Assembly (NCBI RefSeq): GCF_009857445.1 | Contig: NZ_WWCN01000005.1 | Location: 310,001 to 374,000, forward strand | Direction: 5' to 3' | Source: Duganella flavida | GTDB lineage: Bacteria; Pseudomonadota; Gammaproteobacteria; Burkholderiales; Burkholderiaceae_D | DNA length: 64,000 bases | Made by a program: the position numbers and the translations under genes | Part shown: positions 20,396 to 30,194 of the stretch, in pieces | How positions within the stretch are numbered: the stretch's first letter is position 1 | How the letters are laid out: every line of letters begins with the position of its first letter | Notes under the pieces: model-generated | The model's database searches: none | Seen by the model: only the letters and a program-made list of their open reading frames with translations | What the model was told of the DNA's origin: nothing

Positions 20396-20501
20396 GGGAT
20401 CTACGTAGCCTGTGTATCGTAAAGTAAAAAGCAGGCAACAAGCGGCTTGACGGCCAGTCATGACGGTAGAATCCTCCGCGAGAATTCGACCACTGACCAT
20501 C

Positions 20502-22745
20502 ATGAGCAAATTACTTCCCCTGGCCTGGCTGGCCTTGCTGGGCGCGGCTGACGCGGCCGCGCAGTCCGATACGCAGTCCGGCAGTGTTCCGGCCACGGCC
20601 CAGCAACCGGCCGTCAAGTCCGCTGCAGACGGCAACCAGATCCAGCAAGTCACCATCAGCGGCGGCCGCGTCGACGACATGACCGAACGTCGCAACTCGG
20701 TGGCCGGCAAGCAGATCTACGGCCGCGAGGAACTGGACCGCAACGGCGACAGCAACCTCGGCGATGTGCTCAAGCGCCTGCCCGGCGTCACGCTGGGCGG
20801 CCGTCCGGGCCGTGGTGGCGACGTGCGCATGCGTGGTATGGGCAGTGGTTACACACAGATCCTGCTCAACGGTGAACGGCCGCCGGCAGGCTTCTCGATG
20901 GAGTCGCTGTCGCCTGACCAGGTGGAACGCATCGAAATCATGCGCGGCCCGGTGGCCGAGCACAGCACGCGGGCGATTGCCGGCACTATCAACATCATCC
21001 TGCGCGACGGCTATCAGCAGCGCGACAAGCAGCTCAAGGTCACCGATTCGATCGAGCAGGGCCGCCACGCACCGAATATTTCGCTGACCGTACCGGGCAA
21101 GACCGGTAGCCTGACGTGGTTGCTGACCGGTTCCGTCTTCGAAAACAAGCAGCACGACCAGACCGAGACCCACAATACCGACACCCGCAGCGACGGCGTC
21201 GTCACCAAGGATGAAAACGTCCTCGATCAAACCAAGCGCGAAACGCGCAGCCTGCACCTGACGCCGCGCCTGTCCTACAAGTTCGACGGCGGCGACACGC
21301 TGAATTTCCAGCCCTTCGTGATGGTCAGCCGCAGCGACGGCAATGCGCGCAGCGATCTGACGCAGACGCCTGGCGTGGTGCCAGCCGCGCTGCAACTGCC
21401 GCCGGAATACAATCTCGCGTTGACCGACTCGCATTCCGAATCCACCTTCCTGCGCGGCTTCGGCAACTGGGTGCACAAGCTGCAAGGCGCGTCCAAGCTG
21501 GACGTGAAATTCGGCTTCGGCACCGGCCACAGCGACAACGATTCGCTGCGCTACCAGTACGACAACGCGGGCAAGCTGCTGAATCGCTATACCGACACCG
21601 CCACCGTGCGCGACCGCAGCGCCAACAGCGGCGGCAAGTACAGCACGCCGATCGGCAAGGAACACTCGCTGGCGGCCGGCTGGGATATCGAACTGGGCCA
21701 CCGCGCCGAGACCAAGACCTCGGTCGACAAGGACGGCAACGCCCAGTTTGCCGATTCCGGCGATAACCTCACTGCCGACACCCGCCGCCTGGCCGTGTTC
21801 GCGCAGGATGAATGGGATATCTCGGCCCAGTGGTCGGGCTACGCCGGCGTGCGCTGGGAAGGCATCCGCACTACCAGCAGCAGCGCCAAGGGCGGCGACA
21901 TCAGCAACACCAGCAGCGTGCTGAGCCCGTTGCTACACGCGGTCTACCGCATTCCCGGCCACGACAAGGACCAGATCCGCGCCAGCCTGACCAAGAGCTA
22001 CAAGGCGGCCAACATCCAGGACCTGATTGCCTTGCCGGCGCTGTCGCGCCTGAACAGCGCTACCCGGCCCGACCGTACCGGCAACCCTAACCTGAAGCCG
22101 GAGCTGGCTACCGGTCTTGATCTCGCCTACGAGCATTACCTGGGCCGCGCCGGCATCCTCAGCGCCAGCGGTTTCATCCGCGATATCAACGACCTGATCC
22201 GCCGCGACATCACGCTGCAAAACACCAGCACCGGCCCGCGCTGGGTCTCGACGCCGCGCAACATCGGCCACGCGCGCACCAAGGGCATCGAGCTGGAAGC
22301 CAAGTTCCAGCTGCAGGAACTGATGGCCGATGCGCCCGCCATCGATTTCCGCACCAACTACAGCCGCTTCTGGTCCAGCGTGGATGACATCCCGGGCCCG
22401 AACAACCGTCTCGACGCTCAGCCCAAGCAGACCGCCAACGTCGGCTTCGACTACCGCATGAAGGAAGCGCCGCTGACCGTTGGCAGTAGCCTGAACTGGA
22501 CGCCGGAAACCCTGATCCAGAGCAGCCTGTCGCAACTGGTCTACACTAGCCGCAAGCGTTCGTTTGACGCCTATGCGCTGTGGAAGTTCAATGCCCGCAA
22601 CCAGGTCCGCATTTCCGCCAACAACCTGATGGCGGAAGATGCCATCGGCGCCAATACCGTTACCACCAACGGCCTGGCGCAACTGGCCAACACCGTCAAC
22701 CAGACGTACACGGTCTGGAGCATCAAGTACGAAATGAAGTTTTAA
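20502..22745 (+). CDS. TonB-dependent outer-membrane receptor
   Basis: A 747-residue outer-membrane receptor. A signal peptide (about 1-21) is followed by a plug domain ('RNSVAGKQIYGREELDR', 'LKRLPGVTLGG', 'QVERIEIMRGPVAEHSTRAIAGTINI') and a beta-barrel ending in the C-terminal Phe of 'WSIKYEMKF'. The ATG at 20502 gives a normal signal peptide; the ribosome-binding site is weak. The ligand is unknown. The three M13 peptidase genes begin 15 bp downstream in the same direction, so a role in peptide or degraded-protein uptake is plausible but inferred. Confidence 0.9.
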   Translation: MSKLLPLAWLALLGAADAAAQSDTQSGSVPATAQQPAVKSAADGNQIQQVTISGGRVDDMTERRNSVAGKQIYGREELDRNGDSNLGDVLKRLPGVTLGGRPGRGGDVRMRGMGSGYTQILLNGERPPAGFSMESLSPDQVERIEIMRGPVAEHSTRAIAGTINIILRDGYQQRDKQLKVTDSIEQGRHAPNISLTVPGKTGSLTWLLTGSVFENKQHDQTETHNTDTRSDGVVTKDENVLDQTKRETRSLHLTPRLSYKFDGGDTLNFQPFVMVSRSDGNARSDLTQTPGVVPAALQLPPEYNLALTDSHSESTFLRGFGNWVHKLQGASKLDVKFGFGTGHSDNDSLRYQYDNAGKLLNRYTDTATVRDRSANSGGKYSTPIGKEHSLAAGWDIELGHRAETKTSVDKDGNAQFADSGDNLTADTRRLAVFAQDEWDISAQWSGYAGVRWEGIRTTSSSAKGGDISNTSSVLSPLLHAVYRIPGHDKDQIRASLTKSYKAANIQDLIALPALSRLNSATRPDRTGNPNLKPELATGLDLAYEHYLGRAGILSASGFIRDINDLIRRDITLQNTSTGPRWVSTPRNIGHARTKGIELEAKFQLQELMADAPAIDFRTNYSRFWSSVDDIPGPNNRLDAQPKQTANVGFDYRMKEAPLTVGSSLNWTPETLIQSSLSQLVYTSRKRSFDAYALWKFNARNQVRISANNLMAEDAIGANTVTTNGLAQLANTVNQTYTVWSIKYEMKF

Positions 22746-22760
22746 CCTAGAGGACACGCT

Positions 22761-24782
22761 GTGAAACCACGCCTGCTGACCGCACTGACCCTGAGCCTGA
22801 TGACCGCCTTCGCCACGGCGGCGGAGCCGATCTCCGGCATCGACATTCCTAATATGGACACCAGTGTGCGTCCGCAAGATGACTTCTTCACCTACCTTAA
22901 CGGCAGCTGGATCAAGACCACCGACATCCCGGGCGAGAAATCCAGCTGGGGCACTTTCGCCAAGCTGCGCGACGACACCTTGTCGCAGCTGCGCGGCCTG
23001 ATCGAGAAGAGCGCCGCCGAAAAAGCCAAGAGCGGCACCGACGCGCAAAAAGTCGCCGACCTGTACGCCAGCTTCATGGATGAGGAAAAGCTGAACCAGC
23101 AGGGCATTCGTCCGCTGACCGGTGAACTGAACCGCATCCGCGCGCTCAAGGACAAGAAGGGCTTGCCGCTGCTGTTCGCCCACCTGACCCAGATCGGCGT
23201 CAGCACTCCGTACGGCATCTATGTGCGCCCGGATGCACGCGAGTCGACCAAGTACGCGGTCTACCTCACCCAGAGCGGCCTCGGCCTGCCGGACCGCGAC
23301 TACTACCTGAAAAAAGACGACGCCAAGATGGCCAGTGCACTGGCCAAGTATGAGCTGCACATCGGTAAAATCCTGACGCTGGCGGGCGACCATAACGGCT
23401 ACGCCAACGCCAAGAAAATCATCGCGCTGGAAACCGCGCTGGCCGAGGTGCAGTGGTCCAAGGTGCAGAACCGCGATCCGGTCAAGCGCTACAACAAGAT
23501 GGAAATCAAACAGCTGTCCGAGCTGGCGCCAGGCTTCGACTGGGGCCATGCACTGGCCGCCAGTGGCGTGGCCAACAAGGTCAGCTATGTGATCGTCAGC
23601 CAGCCGAGCTACCTGACCGGCTTCAACGCCGTGCTGGAAAAGACCGACCTGGCCACCTGGAAGACTTACTTCGAATGGCAGCTGCTGCGCGAAGCCTCGC
23701 CTTATCTGTCGAAAGAATTCGCCGACGCCCACTTCGACTTCTACAGCACTGTGCTGACCGGCGTGGCGGTGCAGCCGCCGCGCTGGAAGTCGGCAGTGGC
23801 GCTGGTCGAATCCAATCTCGGCGAAGCGCTGGGCAAGCAGTATGTGGCGGAATATTTCCCGCCTGAGCGCAAGGAACGCATGGATGCGCTGGTGAAGAAC
23901 CTGCTGGTGGCCTACAAGCAGAGTATCGATGGCCTCGACTGGATGAGCCCGGCCACCAAGCTGGAAGCGCAAGCCAAGCTGGCCAAATTCACGCCGAAGA
24001 TCGGCTATCCGAACAAATGGCGCGACTACAGCGCGTTGTCGATTGTGAAGAACGACCTGGTGGGCAATGTGCTGCGCGGCGAGTACTTCCAGCACCAGCG
24101 CATGATCGCCAAGCTGGGCAAGCCGATCGACCGCGAAGAGTGGAGCATGACGCCGCAAACCATCAATGCTTACTACAACTCGACCATGAACGAGATCGTG
24201 TTCCCGGCCGCCATCCTGCAGCCGCCGTTCTTTGACGCGCGTGCGGATGATGCGGTCAACTACGGCGCCATCGGCTCGGTGATCGGCCACGAAATCGGCC
24301 ACGGCTTTGACGACGGCGGCAGCCAGTCCGATGGCGACGGCAACCTGCGCGACTGGTGGACCAAGGAAGACCGCGCCAACTTCAAGGCCAAGGCCGACGC
24401 CCTGGTCCAGCAGTACAACGGCTATAGCCCGCTGCCGGGCTACAAGGTCAACGGCGCGCTGACCCTGGGCGAGAACATCGGCGACAACAGCGGCATGGCC
24501 ATCGCCTACAAGGCTTACAAGCTGTCGCTGGCCGGCAAGACCGCGCCGGTGATCGACGGCTTCACCGGCGACCAGCGCTTCTTCATGGGCTGGGGCCAGC
24601 TGTGGCGCGTGAAAATGCGCGACGACCAGCAGATCCTGCAAGTGACGACCGACCCGCACTCGCCGGGCCAGTTCCGCGTCAACGGGCCTGTGGTCAACCA
24701 GCCGGGCTTCTATGAAGCCTTCGGTGTCAAGCCCGGCGACAAGCTGTATGTTGCGCCGGAACAGCGCATCAGCATCTGGTAA
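22761..24782 (+). CDS. M13 family metallopeptidase, copy 1 (PepO/neprilysin-like)
   Basis: A zinc endopeptidase of 673 residues with a short signal peptide (about 1-20), so probably periplasmic or secreted. Zinc ligands are His510 and His514 in 'HEIGHGFDD' and Glu571 in 'GENIGDNSG'; the substrate-binding 'NAYYN' is also present. It starts with GTG behind AGAGGA. It ends in Trp, as M13 enzymes do, but without the Cys of the classical C-x-x-W end. First of three tandem paralogues; this copy has Gly where the others have Ser within the HExxH helix (HEIGH against HEISH). Confidence 0.92.
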   Translation: MKPRLLTALTLSLMTAFATAAEPISGIDIPNMDTSVRPQDDFFTYLNGSWIKTTDIPGEKSSWGTFAKLRDDTLSQLRGLIEKSAAEKAKSGTDAQKVADLYASFMDEEKLNQQGIRPLTGELNRIRALKDKKGLPLLFAHLTQIGVSTPYGIYVRPDARESTKYAVYLTQSGLGLPDRDYYLKKDDAKMASALAKYELHIGKILTLAGDHNGYANAKKIIALETALAEVQWSKVQNRDPVKRYNKMEIKQLSELAPGFDWGHALAASGVANKVSYVIVSQPSYLTGFNAVLEKTDLATWKTYFEWQLLREASPYLSKEFADAHFDFYSTVLTGVAVQPPRWKSAVALVESNLGEALGKQYVAEYFPPERKERMDALVKNLLVAYKQSIDGLDWMSPATKLEAQAKLAKFTPKIGYPNKWRDYSALSIVKNDLVGNVLRGEYFQHQRMIAKLGKPIDREEWSMTPQTINAYYNSTMNEIVFPAAILQPPFFDARADDAVNYGAIGSVIGHEIGHGFDDGGSQSDGDGNLRDWWTKEDRANFKAKADALVQQYNGYSPLPGYKVNGALTLGENIGDNSGMAIAYKAYKLSLAGKTAPVIDGFTGDQRFFMGWGQLWRVKMRDDQQILQVTTDPHSPGQFRVNGPVVNQPGFYEAFGVKPGDKLYVAPEQRISIW

Positions 24783-24847
24783 TAGTGACCGGGGGTGGTA
24801 TTTTTGCTATTGTTCCGAGACTTGACTATACATTCGGAGATATAGAC

Positions 24848-26869
24848 TTGAAGACCACTCTCGTAAGCGCGCTCATGCTGGCGCTGCTGGCTTCGGCCGG
24901 CGTTCATGCTGAACCTAAAACCTCGGGCGTCGATGTGAGCAACATCGACAGCGCCGTGCGGCCGCAGGATAATTTTTTCCTCAACCTGAACGGCAAATGG
25001 CTGGCCAAAACGGACATCCCGTCCGATAAGTCGAGCTGGGGTTCGTTTGAAAAACTGGATGACGACACCAAGCCGCAGCTGCGCGCCATTATCGAAGCGG
25101 CCGCCGCCAATCCGGCCGGCAGCCCGGAAGCCCAGCGCATCGGCGATTTCTTCGCCAGCTATATGGATGAAGCCAAGCTGGAAGCGCTGCGCCTGGCACC
25201 GCTGAAGGCCGACTTCGACCGCGTCGCCGCGCTCAGCGACAAGCAGCAGATTCCTGCCCTGATCGCCCACTTCAACCGCTACAGCTACACGGCGCCGTTC
25301 AGCTTTGGCATCCACCAGGACAACAAGGATTCGACCAAATACGTAGCCGACCTGGTGCAAGACGGCCTGGGCCTGCCGGACCGCGACTACTACCTGAAAA
25401 AATCGGACAAGAAGCTGGCCGACACGCTGGCCAAGTATGAGCAGCACGTGGCAAAAATGCTGGCGCTGGCCGGCAACGCCAACGCGGCGGCCGACGCCAA
25501 AGCCATCGTGGCGCTGGAAACCGAGATGGCCAAGCTGCAGTGGACCAAGGTCGAACTGCGCGATCCGGTCAAGGCTTACAACAAGGTGCCGCTCGATAAG
25601 CTGCCCAAGCTGGCGCCCGGTTACGACTGGACTACATGGCTGAACGATACCGGCATCGGCGGCAAGGTCGACTACGTGATCGTCAGCCAGCCGAGCTATC
25701 TCACTGGCTTCAGCAAGCTGCTCAACAAGACGCCGCTGGCGACGTGGAAGGTCTATTTCCAGTGGCATGTGCTGCATGCCAACGCGCCGTATCTGGCCAA
25801 GGATTTTGCGCTGGAGAACTTCGCCTTCTACGGCAAGGTGCTGAGCGGCGTGAACGAGCAGGAGCCGCGCTGGAAACGCGCCGTCAACGCCACCGATACG
25901 GCGCTGGGGGAAGCGCTGGGCAAGCTCTACGTCGAGCAGTATTTCCCGGCCGAGCGCAAGGCGCGCATGGAAGCGCTGGTGAAAAATCTGCTGGCCGCCT
26001 TCAGCCAGAGCGTGGAAACGCTGGACTGGATGGGCCCGGAAACCAAGAAGCAGGCGCAAGCCAAGCTGGCCAAGTTCACCGTCAAGATCGGCTATCCGAA
26101 CAAGTGGCGCGACTACTCGGCGCTGATGGTGGCCAAGGATGATTTGGCCGGCAATGTGCAGCGCTCGCGCGCGTTTGAGTACGCCAAGGAAGTCAGCAAG
26201 CTGGGCAAGCCAATCGACCGCGACGAGTGGGGCATGACGCCGCAAACCGTCAACGCCTATTACAACCCGGAGCTGAACGAGATCGTGTTCCCAGCCGTGA
26301 TTTTGCAGCCACCGTTCTTCGATGCGGCCGCTGATGATGCGGTCAACTACGGCGCCATCGGCGCGGTGATCGGCCATGAAATCAGCCACGGTTTCGACGA
26401 CCAGGGTGCGCAGTACGACGGCGACGGCAACCTGCGCGACTGGTGGACCAAGTCCGACCATAAAAACTTCGCAGCCAAGACCAAGCTGCTGGTCAAGCAA
26501 TACAACGCCTTCAGTCCGGTCAAGGGCTACTTCGTCAACGGCGAGCTGACCCTGGGCGAGAACATCGCCGACAACAGCGGCGCGGCCATTGCCTACAAGG
26601 CTTACCTGCTGTCGCTGGGCGGCAAGCCGGCGCCGGTGATCGACGGCCTGACCGGCGACCAGCGCTTCTACATGGGCTTCGGCCAGGTATGGCGCAGCAA
26701 GATCCGCGACGAGCAGCAAATCGTCTACCTGAAAGCCGATCCGCATTCGCCGGACCAGTTCCGCGCCAACGGCACGGTGCGTAACCAGCCGGGCTTCTAT
26801 GAAGCCTTCGGCGTTAAACCGGGCGACAAGATGTACCTTGCGCCCAAAGACCGCGTCATCATGTGGTGA
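24848..26869 (+). CDS. M13 family metallopeptidase, copy 2
   Basis: A 673-residue zinc peptidase, second of three tandem paralogues. It has a signal peptide (about 1-18, ending near 'GVHAEP'), the zinc motif 'HEISHGFDDQGAQYDG' with His510, and 'GENIADNSG' for the third ligand. I place the start at a TTG (24848) because GGAG lies about eight bases upstream and the product then equals copy 1 in length and has a clean signal peptide. A longer GTG start at 24785 is in frame but adds unlikely residues. Confidence 0.9.
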   Translation: MKTTLVSALMLALLASAGVHAEPKTSGVDVSNIDSAVRPQDNFFLNLNGKWLAKTDIPSDKSSWGSFEKLDDDTKPQLRAIIEAAAANPAGSPEAQRIGDFFASYMDEAKLEALRLAPLKADFDRVAALSDKQQIPALIAHFNRYSYTAPFSFGIHQDNKDSTKYVADLVQDGLGLPDRDYYLKKSDKKLADTLAKYEQHVAKMLALAGNANAAADAKAIVALETEMAKLQWTKVELRDPVKAYNKVPLDKLPKLAPGYDWTTWLNDTGIGGKVDYVIVSQPSYLTGFSKLLNKTPLATWKVYFQWHVLHANAPYLAKDFALENFAFYGKVLSGVNEQEPRWKRAVNATDTALGEALGKLYVEQYFPAERKARMEALVKNLLAAFSQSVETLDWMGPETKKQAQAKLAKFTVKIGYPNKWRDYSALMVAKDDLAGNVQRSRAFEYAKEVSKLGKPIDRDEWGMTPQTVNAYYNPELNEIVFPAVILQPPFFDAAADDAVNYGAIGAVIGHEISHGFDDQGAQYDGDGNLRDWWTKSDHKNFAAKTKLLVKQYNAFSPVKGYFVNGELTLGENIADNSGAAIAYKAYLLSLGGKPAPVIDGLTGDQRFYMGFGQVWRSKIRDEQQIVYLKADPHSPDQFRANGTVRNQPGFYEAFGVKPGDKMYLAPKDRVIMW

Positions 26870-26888
26870 TGTAGTAAAGTAGTGCCTC

Positions 26889-26907
26889 GCCCATTCGAGC
26901 AATGGGC
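26889..26907 (+). repeat. Small hairpin between M13 copies 2 and 3
   Basis: Stem GCCCATT / AATGGGC with a five-base loop. No T tract follows, so it may only modulate expression or mRNA stability between the two peptidase genes. Confidence 0.4.
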
Positions 26908-26935
26908 CTTCCATTAAACATAGAAGGAAATCCTC

Positions 26936-28999
26936 GTGAAACGTCATCTCGTAAGTGCATTGATGCTGAGCCTGATCGCAGGTTTGGCCGGCGCCGCGGA
27001 CAGCGCCAAAAGCGCTGCCCCTGCCAGCACCAAAGTAGCCAGCAAGCCAACCTCCGGCATCGCCGTCGAGTACATCGACCCGGCCGTGCGCGTGCAGGAC
27101 GATCTGTTCACCCACATGAACGGCAAGTGGCTGGCCACGACCGAAATCCCGGCCGACAAAGCAAGCTGGGGCACCTTCGCCAAGCTGCGCGATGACATCC
27201 AGCCGCAACTGCGCGCGATTATCGAAGGCGCCGCCTCCAACAAGGCGGGCGGCCCGGAAGCGCAACGCATCGGCGACTTCTACGCCAGCTTCATGGATGA
27301 AGCCAAGCTGGAACAACTGGGCCTGTCGCCGCTGAACGCGGAACTGGCCAAGATTGCCGCGCTGAGCGACAAGAAACAGCTGCCAGCCCTGATCTCGCAC
27401 TTTAACCAGATCGGCGTGACCGCACCGTACGGCTACGGCGTCCACCAGGACAACAAGGATTCGACCAAGTACGTGGCCGACCTGTACCAGGATGGTCTGG
27501 GTCTGCCGGACCGCGACTACTACCTGAAAGCCGACGACGCCAAGCTGGCTGACACGCTGGCCAAGTACGAGCAGCACATCACCAAGATGCTGACGCTGGC
27601 TGGCGACACCAATGCTGCTGCCAAGGCGCACGCCATCGTTGCTTTCGAAACCGAGATCGCCAAGCTGCAGTGGACCAAGGTGGAACTGCGCGACCCGGTC
27701 AAGGCCTACAACAAGGTCGACATCGCCAAGCTGGGCGCACTGGCGCCAGGCCATGACTGGAACGCCTACCTGGCCGACGCTGGCGTGGCAGGCAAAGTCA
27801 GCTACGTGATCGTCAGCCAGCCGAGCTACCTGAAAGGCGTCGCAACCCTGCTGGACAGCACTCCGCTGGACACCCTGAAAGCCTACTTCCAATGGCAACT
27901 GGTGCGCGCTAACGCGCCGTACCTGAGCAAAGCCTTTGTGGATGAAAACTTTGCCTTCTACGGTACCGTGCTGAGCGGCGTGACCGAACAGCGTCCACGC
28001 TGGAAACGCGGCGTGTCCGTGACCGAAGGCGCGCTGGGCGAGGCCGTCGGCAAGCTGTACGTGGCGGAACACTTCCCGGCCGAGCGCAAGGCGCGCATGG
28101 AAGCGCTGGTGAAAAACCTGCTGGTCGCTTACAAGCAAAGCATCGACAAGCTGGACTGGATGAGCCCGGTCACCAAGAAGCAGGCGCAAGCCAAGCTGGC
28201 CAAATTCACCACCAAGATCGGCTACCCGAACAAGTGGCGCGACTACTCCTCGCTGGTGGTCAGCAAGGATGACCTGGCCGGTAACGTGATGCGTTCGCAC
28301 CAGTTCGACTACAACAAGGAACTGAACAAGCTGGGCAAACCGATCGACCGCGACGAGTGGGGCATGACGCCACAAACCGTCAACGCTTACTACAACCCGG
28401 AGATGAACGAGATCGTGTTCCCGGCCTCGATTCTGCAAGCGCCATTCTTCAACGCGGACGCGGATGACGCGGTCAACTACGGCGCCATCGGCGGCGTGAT
28501 CGGCCACGAAATCAGCCACGGCTTCGACGACCAAGGCGCCCAGTACGACGGCGACGGTAACCTGCGTGACTGGTGGACCAAGTCCGATCACAAGAACTTC
28601 GCGGCCAAGACCAAGATGCTGGTGGAGCAGTACAACCAGTTCAGCCCACTGCCTGGCTACCACGTCAACGGCGAGCTGACCCTGGGCGAGAACATTGCCG
28701 ACAATAGCGGCGTAGCGATCGCGTACAAGGCCTACAAGCTGTCGTTGAAGGGCGCGAAAGCACCAGTGATCGACGGCCTGACCGGCGACCAGCGCTTCTA
28801 CATGGGCTTTGCACAAGTGTGGCGCATGAAGATGCGTGAAGCGCAGCAGATCGTGCAGATCAAGACCGATCCGCACTCGCCAGGCCAGTTCCGCGCCAAC
28901 GGCACCATGCGCAACCAGCCAGGCTTCTACGACGCCTTCGGCATCAAACCAGGTGACAAAATGTACCTGGCGCCAAAAGACCGCGTCATCATGTGGTAA
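26936..28999 (+). CDS. M13 family metallopeptidase, copy 3
   Basis: A 687-residue zinc peptidase, third tandem paralogue. The signal peptide is about 1-20, followed by a short Ala/Ser/Lys-rich spacer absent from the other copies. Zinc motif 'HEISHGFDDQGAQYDG' has its first His at 524, and 'GENIADNSG' follows. It starts with GTG behind AGAAGGA. Protein sequence is closer to copy 2 than to copy 1. The gene ends in an intrinsic terminator, closing the receptor-peptidase run. Confidence 0.92.
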   Translation: MKRHLVSALMLSLIAGLAGAADSAKSAAPASTKVASKPTSGIAVEYIDPAVRVQDDLFTHMNGKWLATTEIPADKASWGTFAKLRDDIQPQLRAIIEGAASNKAGGPEAQRIGDFYASFMDEAKLEQLGLSPLNAELAKIAALSDKKQLPALISHFNQIGVTAPYGYGVHQDNKDSTKYVADLYQDGLGLPDRDYYLKADDAKLADTLAKYEQHITKMLTLAGDTNAAAKAHAIVAFETEIAKLQWTKVELRDPVKAYNKVDIAKLGALAPGHDWNAYLADAGVAGKVSYVIVSQPSYLKGVATLLDSTPLDTLKAYFQWQLVRANAPYLSKAFVDENFAFYGTVLSGVTEQRPRWKRGVSVTEGALGEAVGKLYVAEHFPAERKARMEALVKNLLVAYKQSIDKLDWMSPVTKKQAQAKLAKFTTKIGYPNKWRDYSSLVVSKDDLAGNVMRSHQFDYNKELNKLGKPIDRDEWGMTPQTVNAYYNPEMNEIVFPASILQAPFFNADADDAVNYGAIGGVIGHEISHGFDDQGAQYDGDGNLRDWWTKSDHKNFAAKTKMLVEQYNQFSPLPGYHVNGELTLGENIADNSGVAIAYKAYKLSLKGAKAPVIDGLTGDQRFYMGFAQVWRMKMREAQQIVQIKTDPHSPGQFRANGTMRNQPGFYDAFGIKPGDKMYLAPKDRVIMW

Positions 29000-29011
29000 T
29001 GCAGTAAACTA

Positions 29012-29042
29012 CGGGCTTCTGATTTCAAGAAGCCCGTTTTTT
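29012..29042 (+). terminator. Intrinsic terminator after the M13 gene run
   Basis: Nine-bp stem CGGGCTTCT / AGAAGCCCG with a seven-base loop and six T residues. It ends only three bases before the ATG of the following lipoprotein gene. Confidence 0.9.
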
Positions 29043-29045
29043 ATT

Positions 29046-29606
29046 ATGCGCTTGCGTTATACCATTCCCCTCGTCTTGCCTCTGCTGCTGCTGACTGCCT
29101 GCGGCGAATCCTATACGCCGGTTGATGTGTACATGGCGGCGACGCCGGAGTGCGTGAGCTGGCAGGATGGTTCGCGCTTTGAGCTGCCGCGCGGGATCAG
29201 CGTGTCGACCACGCCGCCGGTCACGCTGCCCGATGGCGGCGCGGAGTTCACTTTTGTCTATCTGGTGCCGCGCGGCCAGCGCGCGCTGTTCCAGAGCCGC
29301 GATTACAACGTCACCGCGCCAAAAGGTGCGGTACTGGCCAAGGCACAGCTGGTGAGCTTCTACCAGCGCACCACCACGTCGCGGCCGGAGATCGTTGAGG
29401 AAATTCCCAAGGTGCCGGATATGCTGATTGCCGGCGCCACCGGCGACGAAACCATCTGGCGCGTGCGCTTGCGCGTGAAGGAAAAGCTGCCCGCGCGTTT
29501 CGACATCACGCCGCCGGCATTTGAAATTGCGCTGACCAAGTATCCGATGCGCACGTTCACTTACCGCTACTTTGAAGACCGCAAAGCATTTGGTCTCTGC
29601 AAATAA
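29046..29606 (+). CDS. Putative lipoprotein of unknown function
   Basis: A 186-residue protein with a lipoprotein signal peptide ('PLLLLTACGES', lipobox LTAC at about 16-19), so membrane anchored. The rest is a soluble, mixed beta-rich domain with 'FTFVYLVPRGQRALFQSRDYNV' and a C-terminal Cys. I do not recognise the family. The ATG follows a terminator T tract by three bases and has no ribosome-binding site, so translation may be leaderless, or driven from read-through RNA. Confidence 0.72.
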   Translation: MRLRYTIPLVLPLLLLTACGESYTPVDVYMAATPECVSWQDGSRFELPRGISVSTTPPVTLPDGGAEFTFVYLVPRGQRALFQSRDYNVTAPKGAVLAKAQLVSFYQRTTTSRPEIVEEIPKVPDMLIAGATGDETIWRVRLRVKEKLPARFDITPPAFEIALTKYPMRTFTYRYFEDRKAFGLCK

Positions 29607-29607
29607 A

Positions 29608-29631
29608 AAAACCGGCCCACAGGCCGGTTTT
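29608..29631. terminator. Bidirectional intrinsic terminator
   Basis: AAACCGGCC / GGCCGGTTT with a four-base loop, flanked by A and T runs on both sides. It lies between the convergent lipoprotein and cytochrome c genes and can serve both. Confidence 0.88.
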
Positions 29632-29648
29632 CTCATTGAAGCCGCAGT

Positions 29649-30194
29649 TTATTTTTGCGGCTCAGCTGCTGGAGCGGTCGGAGCTGCTGGTACTGCAGGC
29701 TCCTTGAATTTACCGCCCGAGCTGTTGGCCATATAGACCACAGCGCGCGCGACTTCCACATCGTCCAGATCTGGATTGCCGCCCTTGGCTGGCATGGCAC
29801 GCAGGCCGCCCAGCGCGTGCTGGACAACGGTGTCATAACCCTGGGCGATACGTGCGCCCCAGGCACCGGCATCGCCGAACTTCGGAGCACCCGCGACGCC
29901 GGCGCCGTGGCAGGCCGCGCAAGTCGAGGTGTAAATGGCTTCGCCGGTCTGCAGCACTTTCGGTGCGTTGGCGTCTTTGAGGGTGTAGCCAGTGTCGGCT
30001 ACCGGGGCGATACGGCTGGCGACTTCTTCCGGCGCCTGGCTGTTGGAGCCAGCTCCGGTCAGCTTGGTCGAGGTGACAAACTGAACCAGCAGGATGATGC
30101 CGATGATGGTTACTGCGAAGAAGCCGATAACCGCTGCAACCAGCTGTTTAGGCGTCTTAATGGCGGATTCGTGTTCGTTATGTGCGTCGCTCAT
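29649..30194 (-). CDS. Membrane-anchored class I cytochrome c (c5-like)
   Basis: A 181-residue protein with an uncleaved N-terminal membrane anchor (about 19-42) and one cytochrome c domain. Haem attachment is 'CAACHGAG', and a methionine in 'GLRAMPAKGG' is the likely distal ligand, as in c5/c555-type electron carriers of the periplasm. A Pro/Ala-rich tail follows. AAGGA precedes the ATG at 30194. Convergent with the lipoprotein gene across a shared terminator. The redox partner is not evident. Confidence 0.88.
   Translation of the reverse strand: MSDAHNEHESAIKTPKQLVAAVIGFFAVTIIGIILLVQFVTSTKLTGAGSNSQAPEEVASRIAPVADTGYTLKDANAPKVLQTGEAIYTSTCAACHGAGVAGAPKFGDAGAWGARIAQGYDTVVQHALGGLRAMPAKGGNPDLDDVEVARAVVYMANSSGGKFKEPAVPAAPTAPAAEPQK

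Noticed and set aside
20447..20472. Sigma70 promoter TTGACG...TAGAAT before the TonB receptor gene
   Set aside because: The spacing between hexamers is only 14 bases, too short for a convincing promoter.
24710..28876. A minus-strand open frame of nearly 1400 codons opposite the M13 genes
   Set aside because: It is antisense to three clear metallopeptidase genes, has low-complexity His/Val/Gln-rich composition typical of frames opposite GC-rich coding DNA, and shows no recognisable domain.
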